A model generated the notes under the pieces. The model was not told where the DNA came from, did not search any database, and worked only from the letters and a program-made list of their open reading frames with translations. From assembly GCA_023159155.1 (NCBI GenBank), contig JAJNNX010000026.1, positions 186,001 to 250,000 of the forward strand: a stretch of 64,000 nucleotides of DNA, given 5' to 3'. The stretch comes from Ustulina deusta. Its lineage: Eukaryota; Ascomycota; Sordariomycetes; Xylariales; Xylariaceae. Of this stretch, positions 23,216 through 35,989 are shown one piece after another (within the stretch, counting starts at the first letter, position 1; every line of letters starts with the position of its first letter). The position numbers and the translations under genes are program-made.

Positions 23216-25330
23216 TTTAGTAGCTTAGCTTTTTTGTTTTTAATTATTAATTTGCTATTAATAATTATTGCTTTTTATAATTTGGCTATATTAAAGCTAG
23301 CTATTTAATAGGCTATAGTTAGAATATTAAGAGTTAATTTAATAAAAACTTTATATTAATTGTTGGGCGGTTTTTTATTTAGGCTTAAATCTAGCAATTT
23401 AGTTTATAGTATTGCTAAACATAACAAAGCAGCCCTTGGACTCTATAGTAGTATTAGTAATCTAAAGGCGAACTATAAATTAGTATAAAGATAAAAGCCC
23501 TAATAGGAAGCTTTTGCTTTTTTTTTTATAGGCTTGTTTTTATTAGAATTTTTTTTAGATTTAGGTTTATTAATATTTTTAGTATTGCTTTTTAAGAGTT
23601 AGCTAGCAGGCTTGTTATTTTTTTGTTTATTAGCTATATTTTTTTTAAAGTTAAAAATATTTTAATAACTAATACTATTTATTAATACTTTATATATTTT
23701 TAGAATTATTTTAAAGAGATTATTTTTAAATTTATTTTTATTACTATTAAAAAACTTGTTTTTATTAAAAATTACGTTTTTTATTATTATAATTTTGTTT
23801 TTTTAAAAAAGCTAGATATAATAAATATTAGTAAACTAGTAGCTTATTAAATAGCTTATTTAAGCATTAGGGTTAAGCTTTTTATGTTTTTGTTTTTTAA
23901 GCTTAGTTTTAATAGTTATAACAAATGTTATATATTTAAATATTTTTAAATAAACTATATAAAATGTTTGATTATAACTAACGAACTTTTATAGGTTATT
24001 AAAATATAAATAGAATTTTTTATATAAAGCTTGCTAGCAATTGATTTGTTTAAATATCTAGTTATATAAATATATTACTATTTAAACTATTTTAAGCTAA
24101 AAAAAAATAAAAAGCTTATAATTGTTATATATTAAGCTTGCCTAATATTTAATAATATTTTTTATTTTTTTAGCTGTTTTGTTAAAATTTTGAATATATA
24201 GTAATAAAATTTTAAAGTTTATTTTATAAGCTTGTTTTATAGCTATTACTAAACATATAGTTTTTTAATTATTACTAGCGATCTTATTATTATATTTTAT
24301 AATTTTTATTTTAGCGTTATAGTATATTTAAATATATTAAATATAGTATTTAAAAGTTTTTTAGATAGTGCTAGTATGCTTATTATTAATATAATAGTTT
24401 TAGGTATAGCTTAAGTATTAATTAGTTATTAGTATAATATGCTATAAATGCCTATTTTTATTAGAAGTATTAAATTTATAGAAATTAATAATTAATTAAG
24501 TATTAACTTTTATAACTTTTAAGCAAATATTTTATATTATTTTATAGCAAGCTTTAGATTTACTATATGCTATATAGTTTATAGTTTAGATCTTGTTATT
24601 AAGGTATAGAATAATTACTGCTTTTTTTATATAGTTAAGCAATTATTTTAGAAGTTTAGGGTTTATATATTCCAAATATTAGTATTATTTATAAAAGCTA
24701 GCTTAAGATCTAGAGCGCTTTATATAAAAGTTTAGTAAGTTTTTATATATATAAAACGTTTGTTTAGTTAGGTGTTTTAGAAAATATTTTATAATATATT
24801 AACTATATATTCGGGTTAAAAAATATAAGAGCTCTCTTTATTAATGTTTTAAAAGATTAGATTTAAGTTTATTATTTTAATATATACCTATTTAGTTTAG
24901 GACTTATAAAAAAACTAGGTTAGTAGTTATGTTTAAACAAAAAATAATATTATATAGCTAATATATAACTATACTTTTTAGGCCCCAAGCTTTAATATTA
25001 ATTTTGCTATAGCTATATATATAGATTATATTATTTTTTATTAGTACTATATTGTTTAGGTTAGTATTTTTTAAATATATAAAGCAATATATTTAGTTAA
25101 ATATATAAATAGTTAATTTAGAATTTATTATAGCTAAGTTATATAATTTATATATTTTAGCAAGCTTTTAGTTAGTAGTAAACAAGCTTGCTACTTTTGT
25201 TATAAAAAGCTTTAAAAGTTAATTACTTTAAAGGTTATTTTTTAAAACTTTAAATTTTATTTTTTTTTATTACTTTTGCGCTTTTTTTACTGCCTGTTTA
25301 ACATTTTTTTTATTTGCTATACATGTTTTA

Positions 25331-25629
25331 TATTAAATAGGCTTTATATAATATATTGTACGTAAAACAAATAACACGTATGGATAGAATATAATATATT
25401 ATATTATGTTATCTATATAAAAAAGAAAAAAAAAATGTTTATACGAAACATAAATCTTTTATATTTATGTAAGAGCTCACGCTATTATACGAGCTAATAT
25501 AACAAAAGGGAAGTAAGGTCCCTTTTGTCCGGCCGAAGTCCGGCTAATATCTGTACAATATCTAAGCGTAAACTTATATTCTATACAAGTTATACAATAA
25601 AGTTATAACTAATACTAGTTATTCTAATA
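25331..25629. repeat. Left LTR of element B
   Basis: 299 bp, TATTAAATAGGC to GTTATTCTAATA; expected terminal TG and CA are lost to transitions. Partly keeps the GC-rich core with TCCGGCCGAAGTCCGGCTAA. Confidence 0.8.
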
Positions 25630-27174
25630 TTAGCTATTTTTTTTTATAGTTATAACTGCTTATTATATAAAAAGAACAAAAAAAACAACTATATAACTAC
25701 TTAAATATATATATAAAAGTTTAATTACTATAAAAACAACTAAATTAGTAATCTAGTCTATATATATAGCTACTAAATTAATAGATTATTTTTTTTAATA
25801 AAGTTATGCAACAATATTATAAAGCTACTATTTTAGCTATATAGTTAGTTAAAAACTATAGGCTAAACGTTACTTAATAACTATTTAAGTTAAAGCTAAA
25901 TATTTGCTTTTGCTTTATGCAATAGCAAAGTTTATAATTAGCTAGCTTGTCTAGTTAGTAGGCTTTATATAAGCAGTTGTTAGTTAAAAGCTTTTAAGAT
26001 TGTTTATGTTTAGTTAATTAGGCAGGTTATTTATATAGAAAGAAGTTAATTAATTAGAAATCAGGTTAGCTTATATATAAGAGGACTTGTATATAAAAGA
26101 GTATTCAAGTTTTTTGTTATTTTTTGTTTTTTTATTGTTTTTTAACATTTTTTGTTTTATATATCTGCTTATTTTTATATACTATATATATATTTATACA
26201 ATAGATACTATCTAGCTTTTTAGTAATAATAGTTATATATTAAGAATTATTAGCTAGAACAGCAACTATTATATAGTATTATTACTAATAAACAATCCTA
26301 ACAATTATTAGTTTATTATAGCGCTATATATTAATATATATATTTATTTTTTTGTTATATATGCGTTTATTTTTGGTATATTGCTAATATTTTTTGTTTT
26401 TTATATATAAATTAATAAAGCTTAGGTTATTGCTATATTATTAGTTAATATATAGATCCGGGTGCTTACTAATATATTTCTTGCATATTTAATTATGCTT
26501 ATTTTCTATTAGAAGGGTTACTTTTATATAGTTCTTATTTAGTTACGCAGTACTACTATTGCTACATATACAAAGAATACTTATATAATGCGCAGTAGTT
26601 ATTTGTTTTATAACTATTATTAGATTATTAAGTTTTAGGGTAATACTTACGTAACATATGTTTAGCGTTCGTACAGCGCTTAGTACAATTATTATGTTTA
26701 AAAAAAAAAAAGTGAATTAATTATACAATAAAGAAAAAAAAAAAAAAAATAGGAAAAAGTAGTATTTATGTTTGATTTTTTTTTTAAAATTAATTTATTA
26801 TATATTACTTTTATACTTCTAATTTTTTTTTTTTTATAAATACTATAGTTATACATAATTTCTTACGTTCTATTAATAAATATTTTTATTTATACAGTTA
26901 ACTTATTTGTTAATACAAAGGTTTTTAATATTTAGTTTAATATTTTTTTTATAAACATATTAGCTAGATTATTTTTACTATTGATCTATTATATTTTGGA
27001 GATTTTTTATTTTTTATATAATTTTTTTAATAATATGATATTAATTATTAAGTGTTTTTTTTGTATAGTGCCAAGCTTAACAAAACAATTATATAACAAT
27101 TTTAAATCGGAATATAAAACAGCTAGAATTAGAAGCAATTATAGCATAGTTATAATTTTTAAAAATATTATATA

Positions 27175-27430
27175 AAAAGTAATAGTACTATTAAAACTAT
27201 TAATTATACTATATAATTTATTTGCAAGTATGCTCTTTATTACCTTTTTATACTTGCTTAAATTCTAGTATACAATATTTTTTTTAATTTTAAAACTTGA
27301 ATTTTCTTTTATATAATATTTAGTTTTTAGTACGATTATAAATCCAAGTTAAAAAGTTATATCTGTATTGTTTACAAATGACCTATTTATAAAAATAAAC
27401 AGCTTTATATAATATAGGTCTATTAGTACA
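27175..27430 (-). pseudogene. RNase H domain relic of element B
   Basis: The minus-strand frame reads FIFINRSFVNNTDITF, stop, LGFIIVL and later ANKLYSIINSF. This matches the RNase H of fungal copia-like polyproteins (pattern FVDGSFANNKDLSSQLGF and ASELYxMxxGF) with Asp-to-Asn and Gln-to-stop changes, all G-to-A or C-to-T. The match to the family is from memory and by eye. Confidence 0.65.
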
Positions 27431-28031
27431 AAGGTTAGGCTGTGATTCTTATTATTTATTTGCTACTAGATTTTTTGGTTTAAATTCTTAATATTGTACA
27501 GCTTAAGATATACAACTTAAGTAGTTATATATAGGTTATATACTGCTTTAGGCTAGTAAATACTACTAATATATATATTTTTTACTTGTTATAAAACATA
27601 TTATTATATAAAATCAGTTATATAAAGGTTAATTTAGTCTAGTTGGTTTGTTTAGCTTTTTTAGGTTAAAATAATATTCCTTTTAGACAAAAATACAATT
27701 TGTTTGTTATTAAACTTTATAAAATAACTTGGTTAAAATATTTTTTTTGGTTTTATATAAAACTTAGCTTGTTACAATTTGTATTTTTTTTTTTTAAAAA
27801 GCCTGGCAATACAAAGCTAAACATATTATCTGTTTATAGTCCGGTAATACTAAAATTGTCCGAGGGTCTTTTAATAAAAAATAGGTATAAGTTATATATA
27901 AAAATAGTTATACTGAGCTTTTTATAGTAGTGCTAGTAATATATTTTAAACTAGTATAAACTTAATTTAGCGAGTCTATATAAAGGTTATATAATCTGTA
28001 AAATTGTTCTATTAAAATATTTTAACTTTAG

Positions 28032-28557
28032 TGTAACGACCCTACTATATTAGACAAGCTAATATAGCAGTTTGCTGTGGTATCGTAGTAACAGGGGTGT
28101 TTGATCAACAAAAAGGTCGAAGGCGCATAAGCAAGTTCGGTAACAAATTACTACTAACGTTAGGAGGTTACTCTTATCTAAGTTCTAAAAACTAAATAAA
28201 TACTTAGATTAAATAATAAAAAAGGAACTATTTAAAGTAGATATAACAAATATATCTATAACTTTTATAGCTATTTTTTTTTCCTTATTAACTATGATCA
28301 TAGCCCTTTGCTTAATTATTACTTAGTTACTATAAGTAATTTTATTAGTTATTTAATTATTTTTAGTAATCCTATTAATTATTTGGTTACTTTTAGTAAT
28401 TCTATTAATTATTTTTTTTTTAGTAGTAACTCATTACGTGATCCGTAACTATAGCGCCTCTTGGCCGTATGCCCTAGAAATCTATTATATAATCTAGCTA
28501 TATATAGACCTACACTAGGTCTTCCTTACTAAGCCGTATGCTTGTTAGTCCATAATA
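28032..28557. repeat. Left LTR of element C
   Basis: 526 bp from TGTAACGACCCTAC to CCATAATA (original end probably CCGTAACA, as in the right copy). Contains five short GTTACT/GTAAT-type subrepeats around 28330-28440. Confidence 0.88.
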
Positions 28558-30019
28558 ATTTTTTTTTTTCTAGGGTTATTATTTTTAATAATAAATAGTA
28601 AGTATTTTTTTGTTTTTTTGATCTAAATAGTTTCTTTTTTTTTAACCTTTTTTTGTTATATTAAATAAAGTCCTTAAACCCACTCTATTAATTTCGACCC
28701 GCAATCGCAAGATCTTTTTCGATCGTATTAATTTTATTAAATATAATATTATGCTTTGCACCTAGTATTTTAAATATAACAAATTTTACAAAATAACTCC
28801 TAGTTTTTCTTGCTATAAAAGTTATATTAGATATAGTTATCCTTATAATAGCTCTAGTGTAGCGTTTATACTTTTAAAAGCAATAGCTAATCAAAAGCGC
28901 TTTAAAAATAAAAAAGTAAATATAAAAAAAAAACTTAAAGTTTTACAAATATAACTAGCAACTGCTCTGGGCTATTTTTAGCATATATATTAATAAAAAA
29001 AAACTATTAAGGATTATAGTTTTTTATTGTTTTGTAAAAGAATCTAATCTTTTAATAAAGAAAATAGTATTTTTTTTGATTATAAAAAAACTTGTATAGT
29101 TTTTAATTTGCAAAACTTAAGTGTTTTTAATAATATAAACTGGTTTATTTTTGGTTTGGAGGGCTTTTTAAAAGTTAGTTTTTTAGTTTTAGTTTTGGTT
29201 AATCTAGGTATTAGCAATAGAACTATTTAACAAATTTTTTAATATTTTTTAAATATTTCTTAAGTTTTTATATATTTTTTATATATAAATATTTTTCCTA
29301 CTTTATTAAGTATTTAAAGTTTGCTTTGTTCTAATATAAATCTAGTATTTTTTTAATGTTATATTTATTTTAGTTTAGCTTTACTTTAAGCTTTATTTTT
29401 AGCGTAGTATTTTTTAGTGCTAGCTCTAATAGCAAAATATAAAATATTGGATATATTCTTATACTTTTTAGTAGCTTTAGCTAATAATTAGTTTTTAAAA
29501 TAATTTTTTTAATTTTAAATAGTCCGATTTGCTTAAAATTAAGTTTTTTGCTTAGTTGTTTTGTTTTAATGTTATATCTTAAAATATAGACTTTATTCCT
29601 TTTTTTTAAGATTAGCTCTAATAATCTACTTTTGTTATAATATTGTTTTATTTTTTTTTAAATAAATAATAGTTTATTTTGCAACTTTTGTTATAAGCTT
29701 ATAAGCTTTTTAGCTTATATGTTTATTTTTAGCGCTATAATTCCTAGAATTATAGTTTGTTTGTTATCTAGATTAAACCTATAGTTTGTCCTAAATAGTA
29801 ATATATTTATAAACTTATTATTTAAATTATTATAAGTATACTTTGCTAATAGTAAGAGTTTAACCTAGTTGTTTTATTATTTATTAAAATAACATTAGAA
29901 GTATTGCTTAAACGTTTAATTTAGCTTTTTTGTCTATCTATCTATTTATAGATAATAAGCTATTAATATTTTATGTTTAATTTTTAAAGCTTTTATTAAA
30001 GATTACTAAAACTTAAAAG

Positions 30020-30260
30020 CTATTATATTTTCTTAATCTATAATAATTTTTTTTAAAAATCTATATTTATTAAAAATATATTTTATAATTATATAAGCTA
30101 AGTTTTTTAAAAAACTTGCTTTTTTATATAATATAAAACTTTTATATTTTGTAAGTTTATTTATAATAATTAAGATAAAATTATATTCTATTTTTATTAT
30201 TAGTTTTTTTAACTTTAGTAATTTTATAATAAAGTTAAATATAATAACTTTTTAAGCTTT
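30020..30260 (-). pseudogene. Integrase core relic of element C
   Basis: Minus-strand reading gives KIEYNFILIIINKLTKYKSF followed by LYKKASFLKNLAYIIIKYIF and LKKIIID. This fits the gypsy integrase core (YDxILVIVDRLTKYxHFIP...ASxAExLAxxFxxxVxxxxGLPxxIISD), with the first catalytic Asp of IVD now Asn. The changes are G-to-A on the coding strand, as RIP makes. Confidence 0.75.
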
Positions 30261-30445
30261 GTTTAATAGTTTAATTGTTTATATTAATTTATATAGTTTA
30301 TATTTTAGTATTTTTGTTTTTTTGTATATATTACACTTTTATATAAAATTTTTAATTTTTTTTTTAATTTTTAAAAAGTTATATTATTGTTAAATTCTAG
30401 TTCTTATTTTAAATTCTTTTTAATATTTGTACTATTTGTTCTTAT

Positions 30446-30721
30446 TGTTAGAATAGTATTCCAGGTCAATCGTACGCTTTATTCGGACCATGGCTAGCCC
30501 AGGTGGCTAGGGGTCAGGTGGACCCTTCGCATTCGTATTCGTACGAATACGAAGGGGTATATCTGGCACCTCTCGCACCTGCCGAATAGTTCCCTTCTTT
30601 CTTTTCCTTTCGATAGGCATCAGACATAGTACAATAGATTGTATGGTGTTTGCCTCAACAGATCTGCCCTGGCGTACGGCACCATGTACGCTCACACTAC
30701 CCCGGGTAGACCCATCCGACA
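30446..30721 (-). mobile_element. Solo LTR of family E, copy 1
   Basis: 276 bp, TGTTAGAATAGT to CCATCCGACA, flanked by CTTAT on both sides (30441-30445, 30722-30726). It is the reverse complement of 43581-43856 with only a few differences visible. Base composition is normal in the middle of the AT desert, so it is not or barely RIPed. It includes a perfect palindrome centred on TTCGTACGAA near 30540. The small open frame inside is not a gene. Confidence 0.9.
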
Positions 30722-31599
30722 CTTATAAATATTTTAAATTAATTTTTTTTTAAAGTTCTAGTAATATATAATATTAATTATAATATATATAGTCTTATTT
30801 TTATAAGCTTACTATCTATATTACTTTTGGATTTTTTAGATTTTTTTTATATTTTTGGATCAATTTTTGTATTTATTTGTTATAATCTATTTTTATTATT
30901 GCAATTATTAAAGTATAATTTTAGTTTTGCTATAGAAATACTTGGGACTTTTTTTTATTTATTTATTTATGTTTGCTTTGTTAACTTAATATATTTGCTT
31001 TTATATTTTTTTTTTTTTAATATAAAAAATAATAAAATTAAACCAAAATAAAAATTCTGCCTATTTAATTTATTGTTTGTTTAATATTTTTATAGTTATA
31101 AAAATAGTTAAATTTTTATAGTTTAAATATATTTTTATTAGTTATTTTAGCTTATATAAATAATGTTTTTATTTTTTAAATGTTTGTATTATAGCTATAA
31201 GTTTTTTATTTAGTAAAAAATAGTTTGTTGCTAGTTTTAAAATTTTTTTTAAAAAGAATGCTATTAGGTATAGTTTTCTGTTTTTATTTCGTTAACTAAG
31301 TTAATTTTTTATTGCATTATTATATATGTTAATTTTAACTTCGAACTTTTTGTTTAGATTTAATAACTTTATTACTAGATTATTTATAATTAGTTTTTTA
31401 ATTTTATTAAAAGCTTTTTTTTTTTTTTTTGTTTATTAGAAAATTTGATTTTTTTTTGTTAAGTTTGTAAGAAGTGCTATATAACCGCCAAAATTTTTTA
31501 TAAAGCTTTGGATATAGTTTATAAATCTTATAAACGCTTTTATATTGTTTACTAATTTTAAAATTAGCTAATTTTTTATTGCTAAAATTTTTGCTTTTT

Positions 31600-31820
31600 A
31601 AATTTGTATTTTTTTTTAAAATTATTGTAAATCTAAAAAAATCTACTTGCTATTTATAAAATTTGTTTTTTTTTAGGTATACTAATAGTTTAATATTTTG
31701 TAGCGGTTTAAGTACTTTTTTAATATGCTTAATATATTTTTTAATTGTTTTTAAATAAATTAAAATATTATTAAAGTAGATTACTATAAATTAGTTAATA
31801 AATTTGTGTAGTATATTTGT
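31600..31820 (-). pseudogene. Reverse transcriptase relic of element C
   Basis: Minus strand at about 31761-31800 reads FIVIYFNNILIYLKTIKKYI; the YFNNIL box (31761-31778) is a RIP-altered YLDDIL, both catalytic Asp now Asn. Downstream, KKVLKPLQNIKLL and QVDFFRFTI match the gypsy RT continuation (VLxxLxxxxL...KCxFxxxEVxFLGFxI). Confidence 0.8.
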
Positions 31821-34800
31821 AATTTTTACTTAAAAACTTGCAAGTATATTTATAAGTTTAAATAGTATTATTAAATATTTAAACAACCTATATAGTGTTC
31901 CAAATATTATTTTTTATTTGTTTTTTGCTATAATTCTGATTTAGTAATAAATATCTAGCAAATCTAATACTATAAACTATTTTATTTTTTATAATCTATT
32001 TTTTAAATCTTTAATTTTTAATAAAAGTTTTATAAACTTTTTTATTTTTAAGTTTATGTTTTTATAATTAATATATAGTTTTTATTTAACTTTTTTATTT
32101 TTTTTTTATTTTTTTTAGTACTTATAGGATTAGTAATCTAGCAGATAATATTAATAGTTATATATATTTTTTCGCTAGATTTATTTATAAATATTTGTTT
32201 AATTTTTTAAGTTGTTTTTTATTTATGTAATATAAAAGAAAATATTTTAACTTTTGTCCGTTAATTAATAGTATTTTATAGTCTTATTATTTGTGCTTTA
32301 GTAAACTTATTTTTATATTATATTTTTTTTTAAATAAGTTGTTAAATTTTTTATATTTGTCCGGTATTTTAACGTTAAGCTTTAGTTTAAGATTTTTAAT
32401 AAGTATATATATAGCAAACTTTGTTTTTTTAGATTTACTTAAGTTTTTTTTTTTAGTTTTTTTAGTAATTAAATCTTTTTTTAGTATATTTTACTAAAAT
32501 TAGCTAGTTTTTTAGTTTATTTTAGGATTGTTTACCTATAACTAAAATATTTTTAATATTATGTTATAGTATAATATTTTTATAATATCGAGCATAAATC
32601 TTTTTTTGTATTCTAGGACATTAAAAAAAAGTTCTGTAGTTTTTTTTTTAACGATTCTATAGTTATAAAAAATCGGACTTTTATTTATAGTTGTAAATAA
32701 ATAAAGTTTATTTTTAAGTTTTATAAATATTTTTAGACTTTTGATAATTCGTAGTAAAATAAAGCACTTTTATATTTTAGTATTTATAAGCGCTTTAAGC
32801 TTATATTTTTAATACTTTAGGTTTATTATAATATATATTATAATTTTTATATTTATTATATATAATATTTTTTTAATAAATTAAATTAACTATTGACTTT
32901 TTATAGTTGCTTATTGTTATTTTTTGATTTTTGTACTTTATATATTTAATTTGTGTTTTTTTTGGTTATAACTAGGCTTGCTCTAGATAGTAACTAATTT
33001 TTTTTTTTTTTTGCAATTTGGTTTTTAGTTGTAATTTGCTTTTTTATTACGTACTGTTTTTTTAGTTTGTTTTTTTTGGTTATTTTTAATCTTTGTTTTT
33101 TAAAGATTATTTGTTATTTTTTTTATTAATATTGTATAAACTAAAATTCTTATAGTATTTATGTTTTTTTTGTTATATAATATCGGCATATGTTATTAAT
33201 ACATTTTTTTGCTAATAAATCTTTTAATACGTATTTTAAAGACCAATATAAGTCTTTTTTAAATATTGCGAATCCTTAAGAATTATAGTAGACTAGTACT
33301 AATTATCCAATATTTTTTTCTAAGTACGGTTTATTTAAAGCTTTGCGTTTAACTTGTTTTAGAAATTATATATTTTTGATCTTTTTTTTTATATAGACGT
33401 AGTATTGTTAAACTATATAGTATATTTATAAGATTTTATAATATTTTTTATTTTTTTTTAGTACTAGAACTTTTTTTTATTTTTTTATTATATTGTTATA
33501 ATAATAACTTTTTATTATAAGTCTAGCTATTATTTCTAGATTTTTTAATATATTTATTCTAGCTTTTATTAAAATTATATTGTTTATTTTTTATAATTTG
33601 CTTAAGATTTTTTATATTTAGTAATCTAGTGTTGTTTATAATGTAAAGTAATCTATAATATAAAGGTTCTTTTTCTCCCTTTATAGATCTTTTTTTGTAT
33701 AATTTTTTATAAATCTTTTTTGGATTAATTTAAAAACTGCGTTATTTAATTATTTTTTTATTAACTAATAGTTATATTCTTTATATTAACAATTGCTAAT
33801 TTTTTTTAGATATTTATTTTTTTTTGGCTAATACTTTATAATTATTAGTAATATTTTTATAGATAATAATTCTGTATTAGTTATACTTTGCCAGTTGTAA
33901 ATATTATATTCTTTTTTGTTTTTATAACAAATATATCTTTTAGCCTTTGCTATTTTTGACTATACTATATATAAATAATCTAGGTAATATATATTCTTTT
34001 GATTATATTTATAATTTTTATAATTATTATAGTCTGAATATATGTTATAATTTCTTTTGTTGCTATATAAATATTTATAACGTTTTGTTTTTTTAAATTT
34101 TTTGCTAATTAGATAAATAAAGTAGATTTTTTTGTTTTTATATCTATATTAGTTATATATTGTTGTAGCAGTATTTATGTGTGAGCTTTTGTTGTTTTGT
34201 CCTGCGGAAGCTTTTAACTATTATATATAAGGGTATTATTTGTAAACCTTATTTTTAATATATTTGTTGCATTATAGAATAAATTCTATAGTTTTTTGTT
34301 ATTTTTTGGACTATACTATACTAACTTATAGCATTAATATTATTATTGCTCCGGCTTGCTTTATGCTTTTTTGCTTTTGTTTTTTTTATAGCTTGTTATA
34401 GTTTTAAACGTAGTGCTTTTTCTAATTGCAGTTGTAATATTTAACTTTGCTTTTGTTTTTTTAAACATTTGTTATATTAAGTTCTATTAAGCCCAAATAA
34501 AACCCTAAAGCTATAGACTTTTATATGCGTTGCTTCTTTATGTTCGGTAGATAAGTTATACTTTGTTATTTTTATTATTATTATTATTTATAAAGTTTAT
34601 TATTAATTTTAATAGTTTTAGCAATATAGTCTATAAAGTTATCTAGTTTTTTATCTTTATATAGTTTGTTTTAGACCCCTTTTTTAAGTCTGTTATAAAA
34701 CACTATTATAAGCATATTTTTATTAGTCTAAGTAATCTATATTAAAACTTTTTTAAATTCTGCTATATATTTATATGCTGTTTTTTTCTAGCGTATATTT

Positions 34801-34967
34801 ATTATTTTTTGTTTAGCTTATTATTCTTTTTTTAGATTTCCGTATATTTTATTAAATACTTTTTTAAATCTGTCCAGATTTTCGAACGCTACCTTTATAT
34901 CTTTTCTTTGATTTAACTTTTTTTGTTCTATATAGTTTTTTATTATTAGTTCGAACTACTTTAGTGC

Positions 34968-35325
34968 TGCAGTAGGGCTGGTGCGCGCGTATAGGAGACA
35001 GGTCCTTAGTCATGGAGTAGAACGCATTCTCGGAGACCTCGGAGATTACGGGACAAGAGGTATAAGAAACGCGCGTTTTTATTTGAGGCTATAAAAAACT
35101 TCTTTTTTATGCAGCAGACAACAGACAATTATTACAGAATACTAGATAGGAGTTAGGAATTTGTTTTTATTAATTGATTATTGCGTTTTTATTTATAATT
35201 ATAAATTAGATCTTGACCTAATATATACGAAGATCCGCGAGCCGAAAGACGTAGTCCGATACGGAAGGATTAGGTAGGTTTGGTTGGTTTGAGTGTGCGA
35301 TACGCCGATCAGGAGCCCTGCTCCA
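34968..35325. mobile_element. 358-bp non-autonomous TIR element (hAT- or Mutator-like)
   Basis: Left end TGCAGTAGGGCTGGTG and right end, reversed, TGGAGCAGGGCTCCTG form short terminal inverted repeats. TTTAGTGC is present at both sides (34960-34967, 35327-35334). Counting one more base gives a 9-bp repeat with a C/T mismatch. Length 8 would suit hAT, 9 Mutator. It has normal GC content inside RIPed element C and no transposase. Confidence 0.7.
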
Positions 35326-35679
35326 TTTTAGTGCATCTCTAGGAAAAAATCTGGCCGTATATAGGACTTTTTTTCTTTTGTTGCTAAAATTGTTTTAATA
35401 GTATTAAATATAAGCTTAAACTTCAGTAATAAACTTGTTAAAGTATGCTTAAGTTCTATCAAACTTTATTAATTAAGTTGTTTTGTAATATTTTAGCTTA
35501 GGCGCGCTTTTGACCTAATTTTTAAATTGTTTGTTAGCTAACTTAAATTATTTAATATATACCTATAGGTTATTAAGCATGTTTTGCACTACTATTATAA
35601 TTAATTTTTAAAGTATTATTAAATTAATAATTAAACCTGCTTAAAAACAAATTTTAGTTTAATTAATAACTATTGAAAA

Positions 35680-35749
35680 TATAATAACCCTACTATATTA
35701 AACAAGCTAATATAATAGTTTATTATAGTATTGTAGTAACAAAGGTATT
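35680..35749. repeat. Right LTR of element C, first part
   Basis: Matches the first 70 bp of the LTR at 28032 (AACCCTACTATATTA ... GTAGTAACAAAGG). It is interrupted at GTATT by element D; the rest is at 41888-42343. Confidence 0.88.
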
Positions 35750-35989
35750 TGCCACGCTTAGTTAAGTAAAGCTTCTATAGCTAGTTTATTAATACTATAG
35801 ATAAAGACTCTAAGCTAAAGAAGAAAGAAAAAAAAAAGAAAAAAAATCAGAGTTTATAAGGTAGGTAGATATAGACTCTATATGTATAGCTATAGAAATA
35901 TAGGCTAGTTTGTGCGTAGACTTTTTATTTTATTGCTTTATAGGTCTAAAGTTCTTATAAGTTTTGCTAAGACTATACTAATTATTATA
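35750..35989. repeat. Left LTR of element D
   Basis: 240 bp, TGCCACGCTTAG to ACTAATTATTATA. Strongly RIPed throughout compared with its partner at 41644. Confidence 0.88.

Noticed and set aside
20251..25629. A 5.4-kb DNA transposon bounded by inverted copies of the ~300-bp B repeat
   Set aside because: The copy at 20251-20555 has its own ATAAT duplication, so it is a complete solo LTR, while the copy at 25331 pairs as a direct repeat with 46951.
26981..32497. Open frames of 60-75 residues in the AT-rich block (for example 26981-27175, 30827-31051, 32291-32497)
   Set aside because: They consist of Phe/Leu/Ile/Lys/Asn/Tyr as expected from A/T-only DNA, and several are antisense to element polymerase relics.
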